From: Oscillospiraceae bacterium | GTDB lineage: Bacteria > Bacillota > Clostridia > Oscillospirales > QAMX01 | Length of the DNA: 53,510 nt | Direction of reading: 5' to 3' | NCBI GenBank assembly: GCA_015067675.1 | Contig: SVMB01000013.1 | Coordinates: forward strand, 1-53,510 | Part shown: piece after piece, positions 8,396-16,953 of the stretch | Numbering within the stretch: position 1 is the first letter of the stretch | Layout of the letters: each line of letters begins with the position of its first letter | Position numbers and translations under genes: made by a program | The notes under the pieces: generated by a model | What the model was told of the DNA's origin: nothing | The model's database searches: none | Seen by the model: the letters and a program-made list of their open reading frames with translations, nothing else

Positions 8396-10669
8396 TCAGG
8401 CGTCTTTGCCGATTTTGAACACGTGGACGCAGCCGAGTCTGTCGGCGTTGCCCACTGCCAGATACTTTCCGTCGGGAGAGAGGGTGATAGAGGTCAGGAT
8501 GTGGGCAGCGGTGGGGCCGTCCATCCAGCCATGGGAGTTAAAGCTCACCACGCCCAGCTGGGTCAGGCCGTTCTTGTCATCATAGGTGAAGATGGTGCCC
8601 ATATCCTCATCGTCTCCTGCGGTACCGTAGACGATGGAGCCGTCGGCGTTGGTGCACAGGCAGCGAACGGGACCCTGCGGCGCACAGTTGCCGAGGTTAA
8701 AGACCTGACCGTACCTGGCGATGCCCAGCAGGCCGTCCTTGGTACCGATGACGGTACGGTTATCGCTGATCTTCACAGACGCGGTGGCCTTTGCCAGATA
8801 CTGACGGCCGGCGACAGTGGGGAGCTTGAGATCCTCGGGCACGTCCACCGGCTGCGGCAGGGCATTGGCGTCCAGCCACTTTGCCTCGGCGACGGTGATC
8901 TCGTCGTAGTCCTTGAGTTCCGTGACCTTCCAGTTGAAAGCCCAGGGCTTCTTCACGCGCATGGTGCCGTCGGCGTTTTCGGTGACCTCGAGGTTATGCT
9001 TGAGGACACTTTCATAAACCCAGAAGTCGGGATCGTTTTCCATCACCTCGCGGGAGGCATAGTCTGCATACTCGCTTCTCTCGATGGTAAAGACGTACTT
9101 CTTTTCGTTGCCGCAGACGCCCTTGATGGTGTTTTCATCGATCCAGACGAGCTTTTCCACCTTGGAGTCGAGCTTATCCATGCCTGGGATCTCACGCCAC
9201 AGGCGCACGGGTGCGACCTTGCTGATGTGGGTGGCGGTAACGGGGTTCTTACCGGCGACTTCCTCACCGGCGTAAGCGTTATACTTCAGCGCCTTTTCCT
9301 TGACCTGGGCGATCTCTTCCTCGGTCATGGGGATGACGGACATATCGCGCTTCCAGATCGGGCCCTTCTCGCCCTTTGCCAGCTCCTCACGCATGACCGC
9401 GAGGTCGATCATGAACAGGCCCTGACGCACCGGGGAGGGCTGCACGGTGGTATAACCCTCGACGGGACGCAGCTGACCGATGCAGTAGATGCGATCCCGC
9501 TCGGGATCCAGGCTCATGCAGGTGCAGCGCACAAACGCTTCTTCCTGCGTTCCGGTGATACCGACGCACTCAGGCTTCTTACCGTTCTGGAAGTCCCAGC
9601 GGAACAGCAGAAGCTGGTGGGGTGTCTTATAGAACTCATCGGTGGGGAAATCATAGCGGCTGGGGGCGCGGACGTACCAGAGCACGCCTTCCTTATCCAG
9701 GCCAAACTCATTGGCGCTATAGGGCGTGATCATGAAGTCGGACTCGTAGTCAAAGGGCATACACTTCCCCAGATCACGCACAGTCAGGGTATTGGTATCA
9801 AAAGCATAGAAATTCGGGGAGGAACCGCAGGTGAAGGCAAACTCATGATCGGAGAAGTTCTTGCCCTTGATCATGTAGCGGTACCAGGTATTGAGCACGT
9901 AGGCGTGACGCGCAGGCGGCATACGCCAGTTCATGTCCTCCAGTTCCTGGGTGTCAACATTGGCACGCCAGAGGAAACCGGACTTAGTCATGCCGTAGAT
10001 ATGGCCGTCGGGGCCCAGATGCAGGCGGTAGCAGAACACTTCCGCCGCCTTGCCCAGATCCTTCACCGTTCTGTCATCCAGCGACATACGGTAGACGTGA
10101 CCCTTCATGAAGCCGATCATGTACAGCGCATTGTACTTGGGATCATAGGTCATGCCGTAGATGGACTCACGTGGGGCCGGACAGCCCAGATTCCAGGACT
10201 TGCCGGAAACCGGATCGTACTCGATCACATAGGAGCCGGGGAAGCCGTCCCAGACGTGATCCACGTGGGCAAAGGGCATCCACTCGGGCTGGTACTTACC
10301 ACGGTCGGTGGAGTGGGTGGTAGCGACGATATGGCCGTTGGGAAGCTCGGTGATGGATTCATGGAACTTCGAGTGGGGCATATGGCGCTCACGGGGCAGG
10401 GTCAGAAGTTCTGCCTTGACAGCGATCTTGGCAGTATCGGTGTCCCAGTCGTACTCAACCAGACGGGTATGAAGGTTGCGGCCGGACTCGTCACAGGGGG
10501 CGAAGTACAGCTTGCCGGTGGACGGTGCAAAGTTCATATCCCAGCAGGAAGGATAGTGCGTGTCGCAGGGATCTACATGGATGCGTACGCCTTTCTGAGG
10601 AACGAGCCGGAACTTCTCCGGATCATCAAAGCGTCCGAAATAACTGGTTTTTCCCTTGGGAATACTCAT
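8396..10669 (-). CDS. Propeller-family paralogue 3
   Basis: A 757-aa member of the tandem family, starting MSIPKGKTSYFGRF behind AGGAGG. The order of motifs is the same: WDMN (about 44-47), CDESGRNLHTR (about 59-69), RERHMPHSKFHESITELP, THSTDRGK, EWMPFAHVDHVWDGFPGSY, SIYGMTYD, KGHVYRMSLDDRTVKDLGKAAEVFCYRL, then a variable middle, the segment GLFMIDL with a charged helix, and the C-terminal block LPTVAGRQYLAKATASV...NADGSIVYGTAGDDEDMG...SHGWMDGPTAAH...NADRLGCVHVFK. The EED of the other copies reads DED here and in paralogue 4. The protein ends in a short GKDA tail. The gap to paralogue 4 is 34 bases, implying co-transcription. No catalytic family could be assigned. Confidence 0.87.
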   Translation of the reverse strand: MSIPKGKTSYFGRFDDPEKFRLVPQKGVRIHVDPCDTHYPSCWDMNFAPSTGKLYFAPCDESGRNLHTRLVEYDWDTDTAKIAVKAELLTLPRERHMPHSKFHESITELPNGHIVATTHSTDRGKYQPEWMPFAHVDHVWDGFPGSYVIEYDPVSGKSWNLGCPAPRESIYGMTYDPKYNALYMIGFMKGHVYRMSLDDRTVKDLGKAAEVFCYRLHLGPDGHIYGMTKSGFLWRANVDTQELEDMNWRMPPARHAYVLNTWYRYMIKGKNFSDHEFAFTCGSSPNFYAFDTNTLTVRDLGKCMPFDYESDFMITPYSANEFGLDKEGVLWYVRAPSRYDFPTDEFYKTPHQLLLFRWDFQNGKKPECVGITGTQEEAFVRCTCMSLDPERDRIYCIGQLRPVEGYTTVQPSPVRQGLFMIDLAVMREELAKGEKGPIWKRDMSVIPMTEEEIAQVKEKALKYNAYAGEEVAGKNPVTATHISKVAPVRLWREIPGMDKLDSKVEKLVWIDENTIKGVCGNEKKYVFTIERSEYADYASREVMENDPDFWVYESVLKHNLEVTENADGTMRVKKPWAFNWKVTELKDYDEITVAEAKWLDANALPQPVDVPEDLKLPTVAGRQYLAKATASVKISDNRTVIGTKDGLLGIARYGQVFNLGNCAPQGPVRCLCTNADGSIVYGTAGDDEDMGTIFTYDDKNGLTQLGVVSFNSHGWMDGPTAAHILTSITLSPDGKYLAVGNADRLGCVHVFKIGKDA

Positions 10670-10703
10670 AATCGTATCCTCCTGTATGTTTTAAGCACAA
10701 GGC

Positions 10704-12965
10704 TCAGATTTTAAAGACATGCACACAGCCCAGGCGGTCTGCGTTGCCCACGGCAAGGTATTTTCCATCCGGAGAGAGCGCCACCGAGGTCAGCACATGA
10801 GCCGCCGTCGGGCCATCCATACGACCGTGGGAGTTATAGCTGATAACACCGCGCTGAACAAGGCCGTGATAAGCATCGTAGGTAAACAGCGTACCCATAT
10901 CTTCGTCGTCACCGGCGCTGCCCCAGACGAGCTTACCGTCGGCGGACGTACACAGGCAGCGCACGGGGCCCAGCGGCGCTGCGTTGCCCAGGTTATAGAC
11001 CCGGCCGTACCTTGCCAGGCAGAGCAGGCCGTCCTTGGTACCGATGACAGTGGTACCGTCGCTCATGCGCACGGACGCGGTGGCACGCGCCAGGTACTGG
11101 CGACCTGCGACGCTGGGAAGCTTTAAATCCTCCGGCACGTCCACCGGCTGCGGCAGGAGATTTGCATTGAGCCACTTCTCTTCCGCCAGCGTGATCTCCT
11201 CATAGGGACGCAGATCCTTGAGCACCCATTCAAAGGAAAGCGGCACCTTCACCCGCACACGTCCGTCGGGAAGTCTGGTCATCTCAAGGTTATACTGCAG
11301 GATGCTTTCAAACACCCACATCTGCTCATCCTGCCACGCTTCTTCCTCGGATGCGTATTCCACATACTCCCGATGTTCGAGGGTGAACACATACTGCCGC
11401 TCCTCGCCGCAGATGCCGACGATCTGACCCTGATCGTTCCAGCCGAGTCTTCTTACCTTGGAATTGCAGATCTCGGTATAGGGCACCTCGCGCCACAGGC
11501 GTACGGGGCTGACCTGCCAGATGGGGAACGGCACCACGGGGTTGGGCTCCAGACCGGATCCGGCGCCCTCGCCGATATAGTGGTTATACTTTTCCCGCTT
11601 CTCCAGCGCTTTTTTGATCTCTTCCTCGTTCATCGGACGCACGCTCCAGTCAAGCGGCGCGATGGGGCCCTTCTCTCCCCTGTCCAGACGGGGACGAAGC
11701 TCGGCCAGATCAACCATGAACACGGTCAGCTCGCGCTTATCGGGATTGGCGTATTCACGCCAGCCGCCGATGACAAACAGGTGATCCCGCTTGGCATCCA
11801 GTGACAGGCACATATCGCCGTTGAGGAAGCCCTTGTCATCGCCCAGCAGACCGCAGACCTCGGGCTTTTTGCCCTTCTTATACTCCCAGCGCACAAGCAG
11901 CGTCGGGATATATCCCGGAGTCTTATAGAACTCATCGGTGCAGAAGGCATATCCGGAGGTATGCGCCGAGAACCAGATGGTTCCCTCTGCGTCGATGCCG
12001 ATTTCGTTGATACCGAAGACGTTGGTGAGATAATCATCGGTAAAATCGAAGTCGTAGATGGGGCCGATGGGCTTGACTTCCAGGGTATTGGTATCCACGA
12101 GGAAGAAGTTATAGTTGGAACCGGTGGCGAAGATGAACTCATGGTCGGAAACATTGACCGCACGGGCCATGTAGCGATACCAGGTGTTGAGCACATAATG
12201 ATACCGCTGCGGCGGTACGCGGAAGTTGAGATCCTCCAGTTCCTGGGTATCCACATTGACGCGCCAGAGATAACCCGACTTCGTGCAGCCGTAGATATGG
12301 CCGTCGGGACCGGCATGCAGGCGGTAGCAGAACACTTCTGCGGCCTTGCCCAGATCCTTCACGCTGTGATCGTCCAGCGAGTAGCGGTACACATGGCCGC
12401 GCATGAAGCCGATCATGTACAGCGCGTTATATTTGGCATCGTAGGTCATGCCGTAGATGGACTCACGGGGCGCAGGAATGCCGTGGCTGATGGTTTTACC
12501 CGTATCGGGGTCATACTCAAACAGATAGGAACCGGGGAAGCCGTCCCAGATATGATCCAGATGGGCAAAGGGCATCCATTCCGGCTGGGTCTTGCCGCGG
12601 TCGGTGGAATGGGTGGTTGCCATCAGATGACCATTGGGCAGGAAGGTGATGGATTCATGAAACTTCGTATGGGGCATATGGCGCTCACGGGGCAGAACGA
12701 AGCGTTCGGGATAAATCACCACGCGGGATTCATCCTTATCCCAGTCGTACTCCACCATGCGGGCGTGCAGACCGCGGCCGGACTCGTCGCAGGGCGCGCA
12801 GTAGAGCTTGCCGGTATAGGGGGACACGTTCATATCCCAGCAATACTGATAATCAAGCTTTGCAGGGTTGCGGTCATAGCGGATACCGGCCTGCGGGATC
12901 AGACGGAACTTCTCCGGATCATCATAGCGACCAAAAAAGCTGGTCGTGCCTTTCGGAATACTCAT
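10704..12965 (-). CDS. Propeller-family paralogue 4
   Basis: A 753-aa member starting MSIPKGTTSFFGRYDDPEKF. The shared histidine-rich core is intact (PHTKFHESITFLPNGHLMAT, THSTDRGKTQPEWMPFAHLDHIWDG, APRESIYGMTYD, GKAAEVFCYRLHAGPDGHIYGCTKSG), and so is the C-terminal propeller (SAGDDEDMGTLFTYD, SHGRMDGPTAAHVLTSV, GNADRLGCVHVFKI). The middle segment, about residues 260-420, differs clearly from paralogues 2, 3 and 5, for example YNFFLVDTNTLEVKPIG and GLLGDDKGFLNGDMC, suggesting a changed ligand surface. The linker has an extra GSGLEPNP insertion. A weaker AAAGGA site lies 11 bases before the start. The gap to paralogue 5 is 31 bases. Function unknown. Confidence 0.87.
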   Translation of the reverse strand: MSIPKGTTSFFGRYDDPEKFRLIPQAGIRYDRNPAKLDYQYCWDMNVSPYTGKLYCAPCDESGRGLHARMVEYDWDKDESRVVIYPERFVLPRERHMPHTKFHESITFLPNGHLMATTHSTDRGKTQPEWMPFAHLDHIWDGFPGSYLFEYDPDTGKTISHGIPAPRESIYGMTYDAKYNALYMIGFMRGHVYRYSLDDHSVKDLGKAAEVFCYRLHAGPDGHIYGCTKSGYLWRVNVDTQELEDLNFRVPPQRYHYVLNTWYRYMARAVNVSDHEFIFATGSNYNFFLVDTNTLEVKPIGPIYDFDFTDDYLTNVFGINEIGIDAEGTIWFSAHTSGYAFCTDEFYKTPGYIPTLLVRWEYKKGKKPEVCGLLGDDKGFLNGDMCLSLDAKRDHLFVIGGWREYANPDKRELTVFMVDLAELRPRLDRGEKGPIAPLDWSVRPMNEEEIKKALEKREKYNHYIGEGAGSGLEPNPVVPFPIWQVSPVRLWREVPYTEICNSKVRRLGWNDQGQIVGICGEERQYVFTLEHREYVEYASEEEAWQDEQMWVFESILQYNLEMTRLPDGRVRVKVPLSFEWVLKDLRPYEEITLAEEKWLNANLLPQPVDVPEDLKLPSVAGRQYLARATASVRMSDGTTVIGTKDGLLCLARYGRVYNLGNAAPLGPVRCLCTSADGKLVWGSAGDDEDMGTLFTYDAYHGLVQRGVISYNSHGRMDGPTAAHVLTSVALSPDGKYLAVGNADRLGCVHVFKI

Positions 12966-12996
12966 AACACAATTCTTCCTTTATTCAGTATCGTAA

Positions 12997-15261
12997 TCAA
13001 AGCTTGAACACATGGACGCAGCCAAGGCGGTCTGCGTTGCCCACGGCTGCATACTTTTCATCGGGAGAGAGCGTAATGGAAGTCAGCACGTGGGCCGCCG
13101 TCGGACCGTCCATCCAGCCGTGGGAATTATAGCTGATGACGCCGAGCTGGGTAATGCCCTGCTGATCGTCATAGGTGAAGATGGTACCCATATCTTCCTC
13201 GTCACCGGCGGTTCCGTAGACCTTTTTGCCGTCGGCGGAGACCGTCAGGCAGCGAACCGGGCCTTGTGGCGCGGCATTGCCGAGTTTAAAGACCTCGCCG
13301 TCCTTGATAATACCCAGCAGACCGTCGGCAGTACCAACGAGCGTGCGTCCGTCGCTGATGGCAACGCTTGCGGTGGCTTTTGAGAGATACTGACGTCCCG
13401 CAACGCTGGGAAGCTTCAGCTCCGGATCCACATCCACCGGCTGCGGCATCGCATGGGCGTTGAGCCACTTTTCCTCGCCCACGGTGATCTCCTCATAGGG
13501 CACCAGCTCAGAAACAACCCAGGAATAACTGACCGGCTTCTTCACGCGCACGGTTCCATCCGCGTTTTCGGTCACTTCCAGGTGATCCTTGAGGATACTG
13601 CTCCAGACCCAGAAGTCGGGGTCGGCTTCGGCCGCCTCGCGGCTCGGGAATTCAGCGTATTCCTCACGTTTGAGCGTGAACGCATACTCCTTATCCTCAC
13701 CGCAGACGCCGCGGATGGTATCGTTATCGATCCACGCAAGCTTTCTCACCTTGGAATCGCAGGTTTCACGACCGGGGAAACGGCTCCACAGGCGTACCGG
13801 CGCCACAGAACCGATGGGGAACGCCGTCACGGGATTGGCACCGGCAACTTCCTCGCCTGCCCAGGCGTTGTACTTCTTTGCCCGTTCCCGTGTCGCCGCA
13901 ATCTCTTCCTCATTCATCGGGATCACGGACATATCGCGCCGCCAGATCGGGCCCTTGACGCCGTTATCCAGATCCTCACGCATGGCCTTGAGGTCGATCA
14001 TGAAGAGCCCAGAGCGGCTTTCGTCAGGCTTGCCGGTCACATGGCCCTCCACATTTGTAAAGTGGCCGAAGAAATAGAGGCGGTCACGATCCTTATCGAT
14101 CGTCACGCACTGGTCGCGGTCAAAGGACACATCCTGCGTGCCCATGATGCCCGCGCATTCCGGCTCCTTGCCGTTTTTCCAGTCCCAGCGGAACAGCAGC
14201 ACCGGATGGGGCGTCTTATAGAACTCATCGGTGGGAAAATCGTAGGGATAGGCCGGCCAGCGGTAATACCACAGCACGCCGTCCTTATCCGCGCCGAACT
14301 CATTGGTACCGTAATTGGTCACCATGAAATCCGATTCGTAGTTGAAGTTCTGGCAGCGGCCGATGCATTTGACCTCGAGAGTATCGGTATCAAAGAGATA
14401 ATAGTTATCGCAGGTATCGGAGGTGAACACAAACTCATGATCGGAGATGTTCATCGCTTTGATCATGTAACGGTACCAGGTATTGGTCACGTAGTTATTC
14501 CACTCCGCTGGCAGACGCCATTCCAGATACTCCAGTTTCTCGGTATCCACATTGGCGCGCCAGAGAAAGCCGGATTTCGTCATGCCGTAGATATGACCGT
14601 CGGGACCGGCATGCAGGCGGTAACAGAACACTTCTGCCGCCTTGCCCAGATCCTTCACCGTTCTGTCATCCAGCGAGAAGCGGTACACATGGCCTTTCAT
14701 GAAGCCGATCATGTACAGGCAGTTATGCCGGGCATCATAGGTCATGCCATAGATGGACTCACGGGGCGCGGGGCAGCCCAGATTCCAGGACTCGCCGGTC
14801 TCCGGGTCGTATTCGATGATGTAGGAACCGGGGAAGCCGTCCCAGACATGATCCACGTGGGCAAAGGGCATCCATTCAGGCTGAAATTTACCGCGGTCGG
14901 TGGAATGGGTCGTGGCAACGATATGGCCATTGGGAAGCTCGGTGATGGACTCATGGAGCTTGGAATGGGGCATATGGCGCTCACGGGGCAGGGTCAGCCG
15001 CTCGATCTTCACGGCGATTTTGGCAGAATCCGTATCCCAGTCGTACTCGACCATACGGGTATGCAGGCCGCGGCCGGACTCGTCGCAGGGTGCAAAGTAC
15101 AGCTTGCCGGTGGCCTTGGATATATTCATATCCCAGCAGTGGGGATAGCCGGTTCCCGCGGGGTCCAGATGCACACGCACGCCGCGCTGGGGAATCAGGC
15201 GAAACTTTTCAGGATTGTCGAAACGTCCGAAATAGCTGGTAGTACCTTTTGGAATGCTCAT
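12997..15261 (-). CDS. Propeller-family paralogue 5 (first gene of the operon)
   Basis: A 754-aa protein, first in transcription order, with GGAGG 9 bases before the ATG. No signal peptide is present. Residue landmarks: WDMN 43-46, CDESGRGLHTR 59-69, PHSKLHES 98-105, THSTDRGK 118-125, FAHVDHVWDG 133-142, PRESIYGMTYD 166-176, KAAEVFCYRLHAGPDGHIYG 207-226, charged linker about 445-470, GRQYLSKATASV 622-633, GTAGDEEDMG 683-692, GWMDGPTAAH 715-724, and NADRLGCVHVFK 742-753. Histidines H99, H103, H119, H135, H138, H191, H217 and H223 are kept even in the divergent paralogue 1. Beta-strand-rich repeats around YDP/GxL/YxxG motifs point to a propeller in the N-terminal 440 residues and another at the C-terminus. 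The family is unrecognised; a metal-dependent sugar lyase or a scaffold/sensor are both possible. Confidence 0.87.
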   Translation of the reverse strand: MSIPKGTTSYFGRFDNPEKFRLIPQRGVRVHLDPAGTGYPHCWDMNISKATGKLYFAPCDESGRGLHTRMVEYDWDTDSAKIAVKIERLTLPRERHMPHSKLHESITELPNGHIVATTHSTDRGKFQPEWMPFAHVDHVWDGFPGSYIIEYDPETGESWNLGCPAPRESIYGMTYDARHNCLYMIGFMKGHVYRFSLDDRTVKDLGKAAEVFCYRLHAGPDGHIYGMTKSGFLWRANVDTEKLEYLEWRLPAEWNNYVTNTWYRYMIKAMNISDHEFVFTSDTCDNYYLFDTDTLEVKCIGRCQNFNYESDFMVTNYGTNEFGADKDGVLWYYRWPAYPYDFPTDEFYKTPHPVLLFRWDWKNGKEPECAGIMGTQDVSFDRDQCVTIDKDRDRLYFFGHFTNVEGHVTGKPDESRSGLFMIDLKAMREDLDNGVKGPIWRRDMSVIPMNEEEIAATRERAKKYNAWAGEEVAGANPVTAFPIGSVAPVRLWSRFPGRETCDSKVRKLAWIDNDTIRGVCGEDKEYAFTLKREEYAEFPSREAAEADPDFWVWSSILKDHLEVTENADGTVRVKKPVSYSWVVSELVPYEEITVGEEKWLNAHAMPQPVDVDPELKLPSVAGRQYLSKATASVAISDGRTLVGTADGLLGIIKDGEVFKLGNAAPQGPVRCLTVSADGKKVYGTAGDEEDMGTIFTYDDQQGITQLGVISYNSHGWMDGPTAAHVLTSITLSPDEKYAAVGNADRLGCVHVFKL

Positions 15262-15313
15262 ACAAAGCTTCCTCCCGAATTGATCGTTCTTCTTCTGTAA
15301 CAGTCAATTGATT

Positions 15314-15328
15314 TGTGTATATTACACA
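15314..15328. promoter_or_regulatory. Candidate operator: perfect inverted repeat TGTGTA-TAT-TACACA
   Basis: A 6-bp perfect palindrome with a 3-base centre lies between the predicted transcription start of the propeller operon (about 15335, minus strand) and its ribosome binding site. Such a place fits a repressor site. The cognate regulator is not identifiable in the window. Confidence 0.5.
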
Positions 15329-15341
15329 GGATATCACTGGC

Positions 15342-15370
15342 ATTGTACCATAGGTTATGCATAATTGCAA
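15342..15370 (-). promoter_or_regulatory. Predicted promoter of the five-paralogue operon
   Basis: On the minus strand TTGCAA, 17 bases and TACAAT are arranged as a sigma-70 type promoter, about 80 bases before the first paralogue. No equally good promoter was found in the later intergenic gaps, which supports one main transcript. Confidence 0.55.
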
Positions 15371-15540
15371 GCATTTTCCTCACAAAGAGCCTTTGTAAAT
15401 GAATTACAGTAAATACCTCCCTCTTCCATGCCGTTTCAGTCCAATTTTAAACCCGAAATAATAATTTTTCCCGCTTCCATGCCGCGTCGAAATATGGTAT
15501 GATATCCTTATTCTACTCACTTCATCGGAGGATCGCCGAC

Positions 15541-16899
15541 ATGGCAGTTATCGTACGCGAAAAACAGTTTTACAAGACCTTCTTCACCCTGACGCTGACC
15601 ATCGCTCTGCAGAATCTCGTAGTCTACGGCGTCAATCTGGCCGACAACATCATGCTCGGCGCCTACAGCGAGACCGCAATGTCCGGCGTCGCGCTGGTCA
15701 ATCAAATCCAGTTCTTCCTGCAGATGCTCGTCGTCGGCAGCACTGAGGGCATCACGATTCTTGCCTCCCGCAGCTGGGGACGCCGGGAGATCAAGCCCAT
15801 CCACGGCATCAGCCAGATCGGCATGGTCATCGCGTTGTTCCTCTCCGCCCTGCTCTGGCTTGTCTGCCTGCTCTTCCCCACCGGCATTCTGACGCTGTTC
15901 ACCAACGAACTCGCCGTCATCGAAGAGGGCGCCCGCTATCTTCGCATCGTCTCCTTCTCCTACCTCTTCTACGCCGTCTCCGCTGTCATGATCTCCACCC
16001 TGCGCAGCGTTGAGACCGTGAACATCGGCTTCATCGTCTCTCTGTTCTCGCTGGTTGTCAACATCGGCCTCAACTACGTCCTGATCTTCGGCAAACTTGG
16101 CTTCCCCGTCCTCGGTGTGGAAGGCGCCGCCATCGCCACGCTCCTCTCCCGCGTCGTGGAGGTAGTCGTCTGCGTCATTTACATGAAGCGCTTCGACAAA
16201 AAGCTCAGGATGCCCATGCGCGCCTACTTTGAAAAGATCGATTTCTCCGTCATGCGAAGCTTCCTCAAGGTAAGCTGGCCCGTCATGATGTCCGGCAGCA
16301 TCTGGGGTCTTGCCATGAGCATCCAGTCCGCGATTCTCGGCCACATGGGCCAGCAGGCCATCGCCGCCAACTCCGTCGCCAGCACCGTCTTTTCCATGAT
16401 CACCGTCGTCGCCTACGGTTCTGCAAATGCCACCTCCGTTCTCATCGGCAAGACCATCGGCGAAGGCCGTATCGACGCCGTCAAGCTCTACGCCAAGACC
16501 ATTCAGCTGCTCTTCCTGGGCATCGGTATCTGCACCGGCGCACTGATGTACATCTGCACCGACTGGATTCTGGTACTCTACAAGCTCGCGCCCGATACCC
16601 TCGCCCTCGCCCGCACGTTCCTCATCATCCTCTCCATCACCTGTGTCGGCTCCGCCTATCAGATGCCCTGCCTCTGCGGCATCGTACGCGGCGGCGGTCA
16701 GACGGATTTCGTGCTCTACAACGATCTGATCTTCCAGTGGCTGATCGTTCTGCCCTCCGCCCTGCTGGCAGCATTCGTATTTGACCTGTCACCGGTCATC
16801 GTCTTTATCTGCCTCAAATCCGACCAGGTTCTCAAATGCTTCGTCGCCGTCGTCAAGGTCAACCGCTTCCGCTGGATCCGCATCATCGACAAGACCTGA
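15541..16899 (+). CDS. MATE family efflux transporter
   Basis: A 452-aa polytopic protein with about 12 hydrophobic segments arranged as two six-helix halves. NLADNIMLGAYSETAMSGVALVNQIQF in helix 1-2 and GIVRGGGQTDFVLYNDLIFQW late in the protein are typical of the MATE/NorM superfamily, which exports cationic drugs or metabolites using an ion gradient. The ATG at 15541 was chosen because GGAGG lies 9 bases before it; an upstream in-frame ATG at 15499 overlaps the promoter -10 element TATGAT at 15498-15503. The gene is divergent from the propeller operon and shares its 279-base regulatory region. Substrate unknown; no regulator is adjacent. Confidence 0.92.
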   Translation: MAVIVREKQFYKTFFTLTLTIALQNLVVYGVNLADNIMLGAYSETAMSGVALVNQIQFFLQMLVVGSTEGITILASRSWGRREIKPIHGISQIGMVIALFLSALLWLVCLLFPTGILTLFTNELAVIEEGARYLRIVSFSYLFYAVSAVMISTLRSVETVNIGFIVSLFSLVVNIGLNYVLIFGKLGFPVLGVEGAAIATLLSRVVEVVVCVIYMKRFDKKLRMPMRAYFEKIDFSVMRSFLKVSWPVMMSGSIWGLAMSIQSAILGHMGQQAIAANSVASTVFSMITVVAYGSANATSVLIGKTIGEGRIDAVKLYAKTIQLLFLGIGICTGALMYICTDWILVLYKLAPDTLALARTFLIILSITCVGSAYQMPCLCGIVRGGGQTDFVLYNDLIFQWLIVLPSALLAAFVFDLSPVIVFICLKSDQVLKCFVAVVKVNRFRWIRIIDKT

Positions 16900-16903
16900 T
16901 CTT

Positions 16904-16915
16904 CCTTATATAAGG
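16904..16915. repeat. Copy 1 of intergenic palindrome CCTTATATAAGG (followed by TTAA)
   Basis: A perfect 12-bp palindrome lies 4 bases after the MATE stop codon and just before the terminator stem. The 16-base word CCTTATATAAGGTTAA recurs exactly at 20214-20229, and a near copy is at 24577. Confidence 0.75.
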
Positions 16916-16920
16916 TTAAC

Positions 16921-16953
16921 GCCGCCGGGAATACTCCCGGCGGCGTATTATTT
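16921..16953. terminator. Terminator between MATE gene and rluA-type gene
   Basis: Stem GCCGCCGGGA / TCCCGGCGGC (10 bp), loop ATAC, followed by GTATTATTT. It lies between convergent genes; its 3' flank touches the stop codon of the pseudouridine synthase gene. Confidence 0.8.

Noticed and set aside
3580-15261. The tandem array as a mobile element or composite transposon
   Set aside because: No transposase, terminal inverted repeats or target duplications were seen; the copies are full genes with orderly spacing.
8234-15300. Further long plus-strand frames antisense to paralogues 2 to 5 (for example 8234-10714, 13453-15300)
   Set aside because: Same reason: shadows of the conserved minus-strand proteins, with no SD sites or recognisable motifs.
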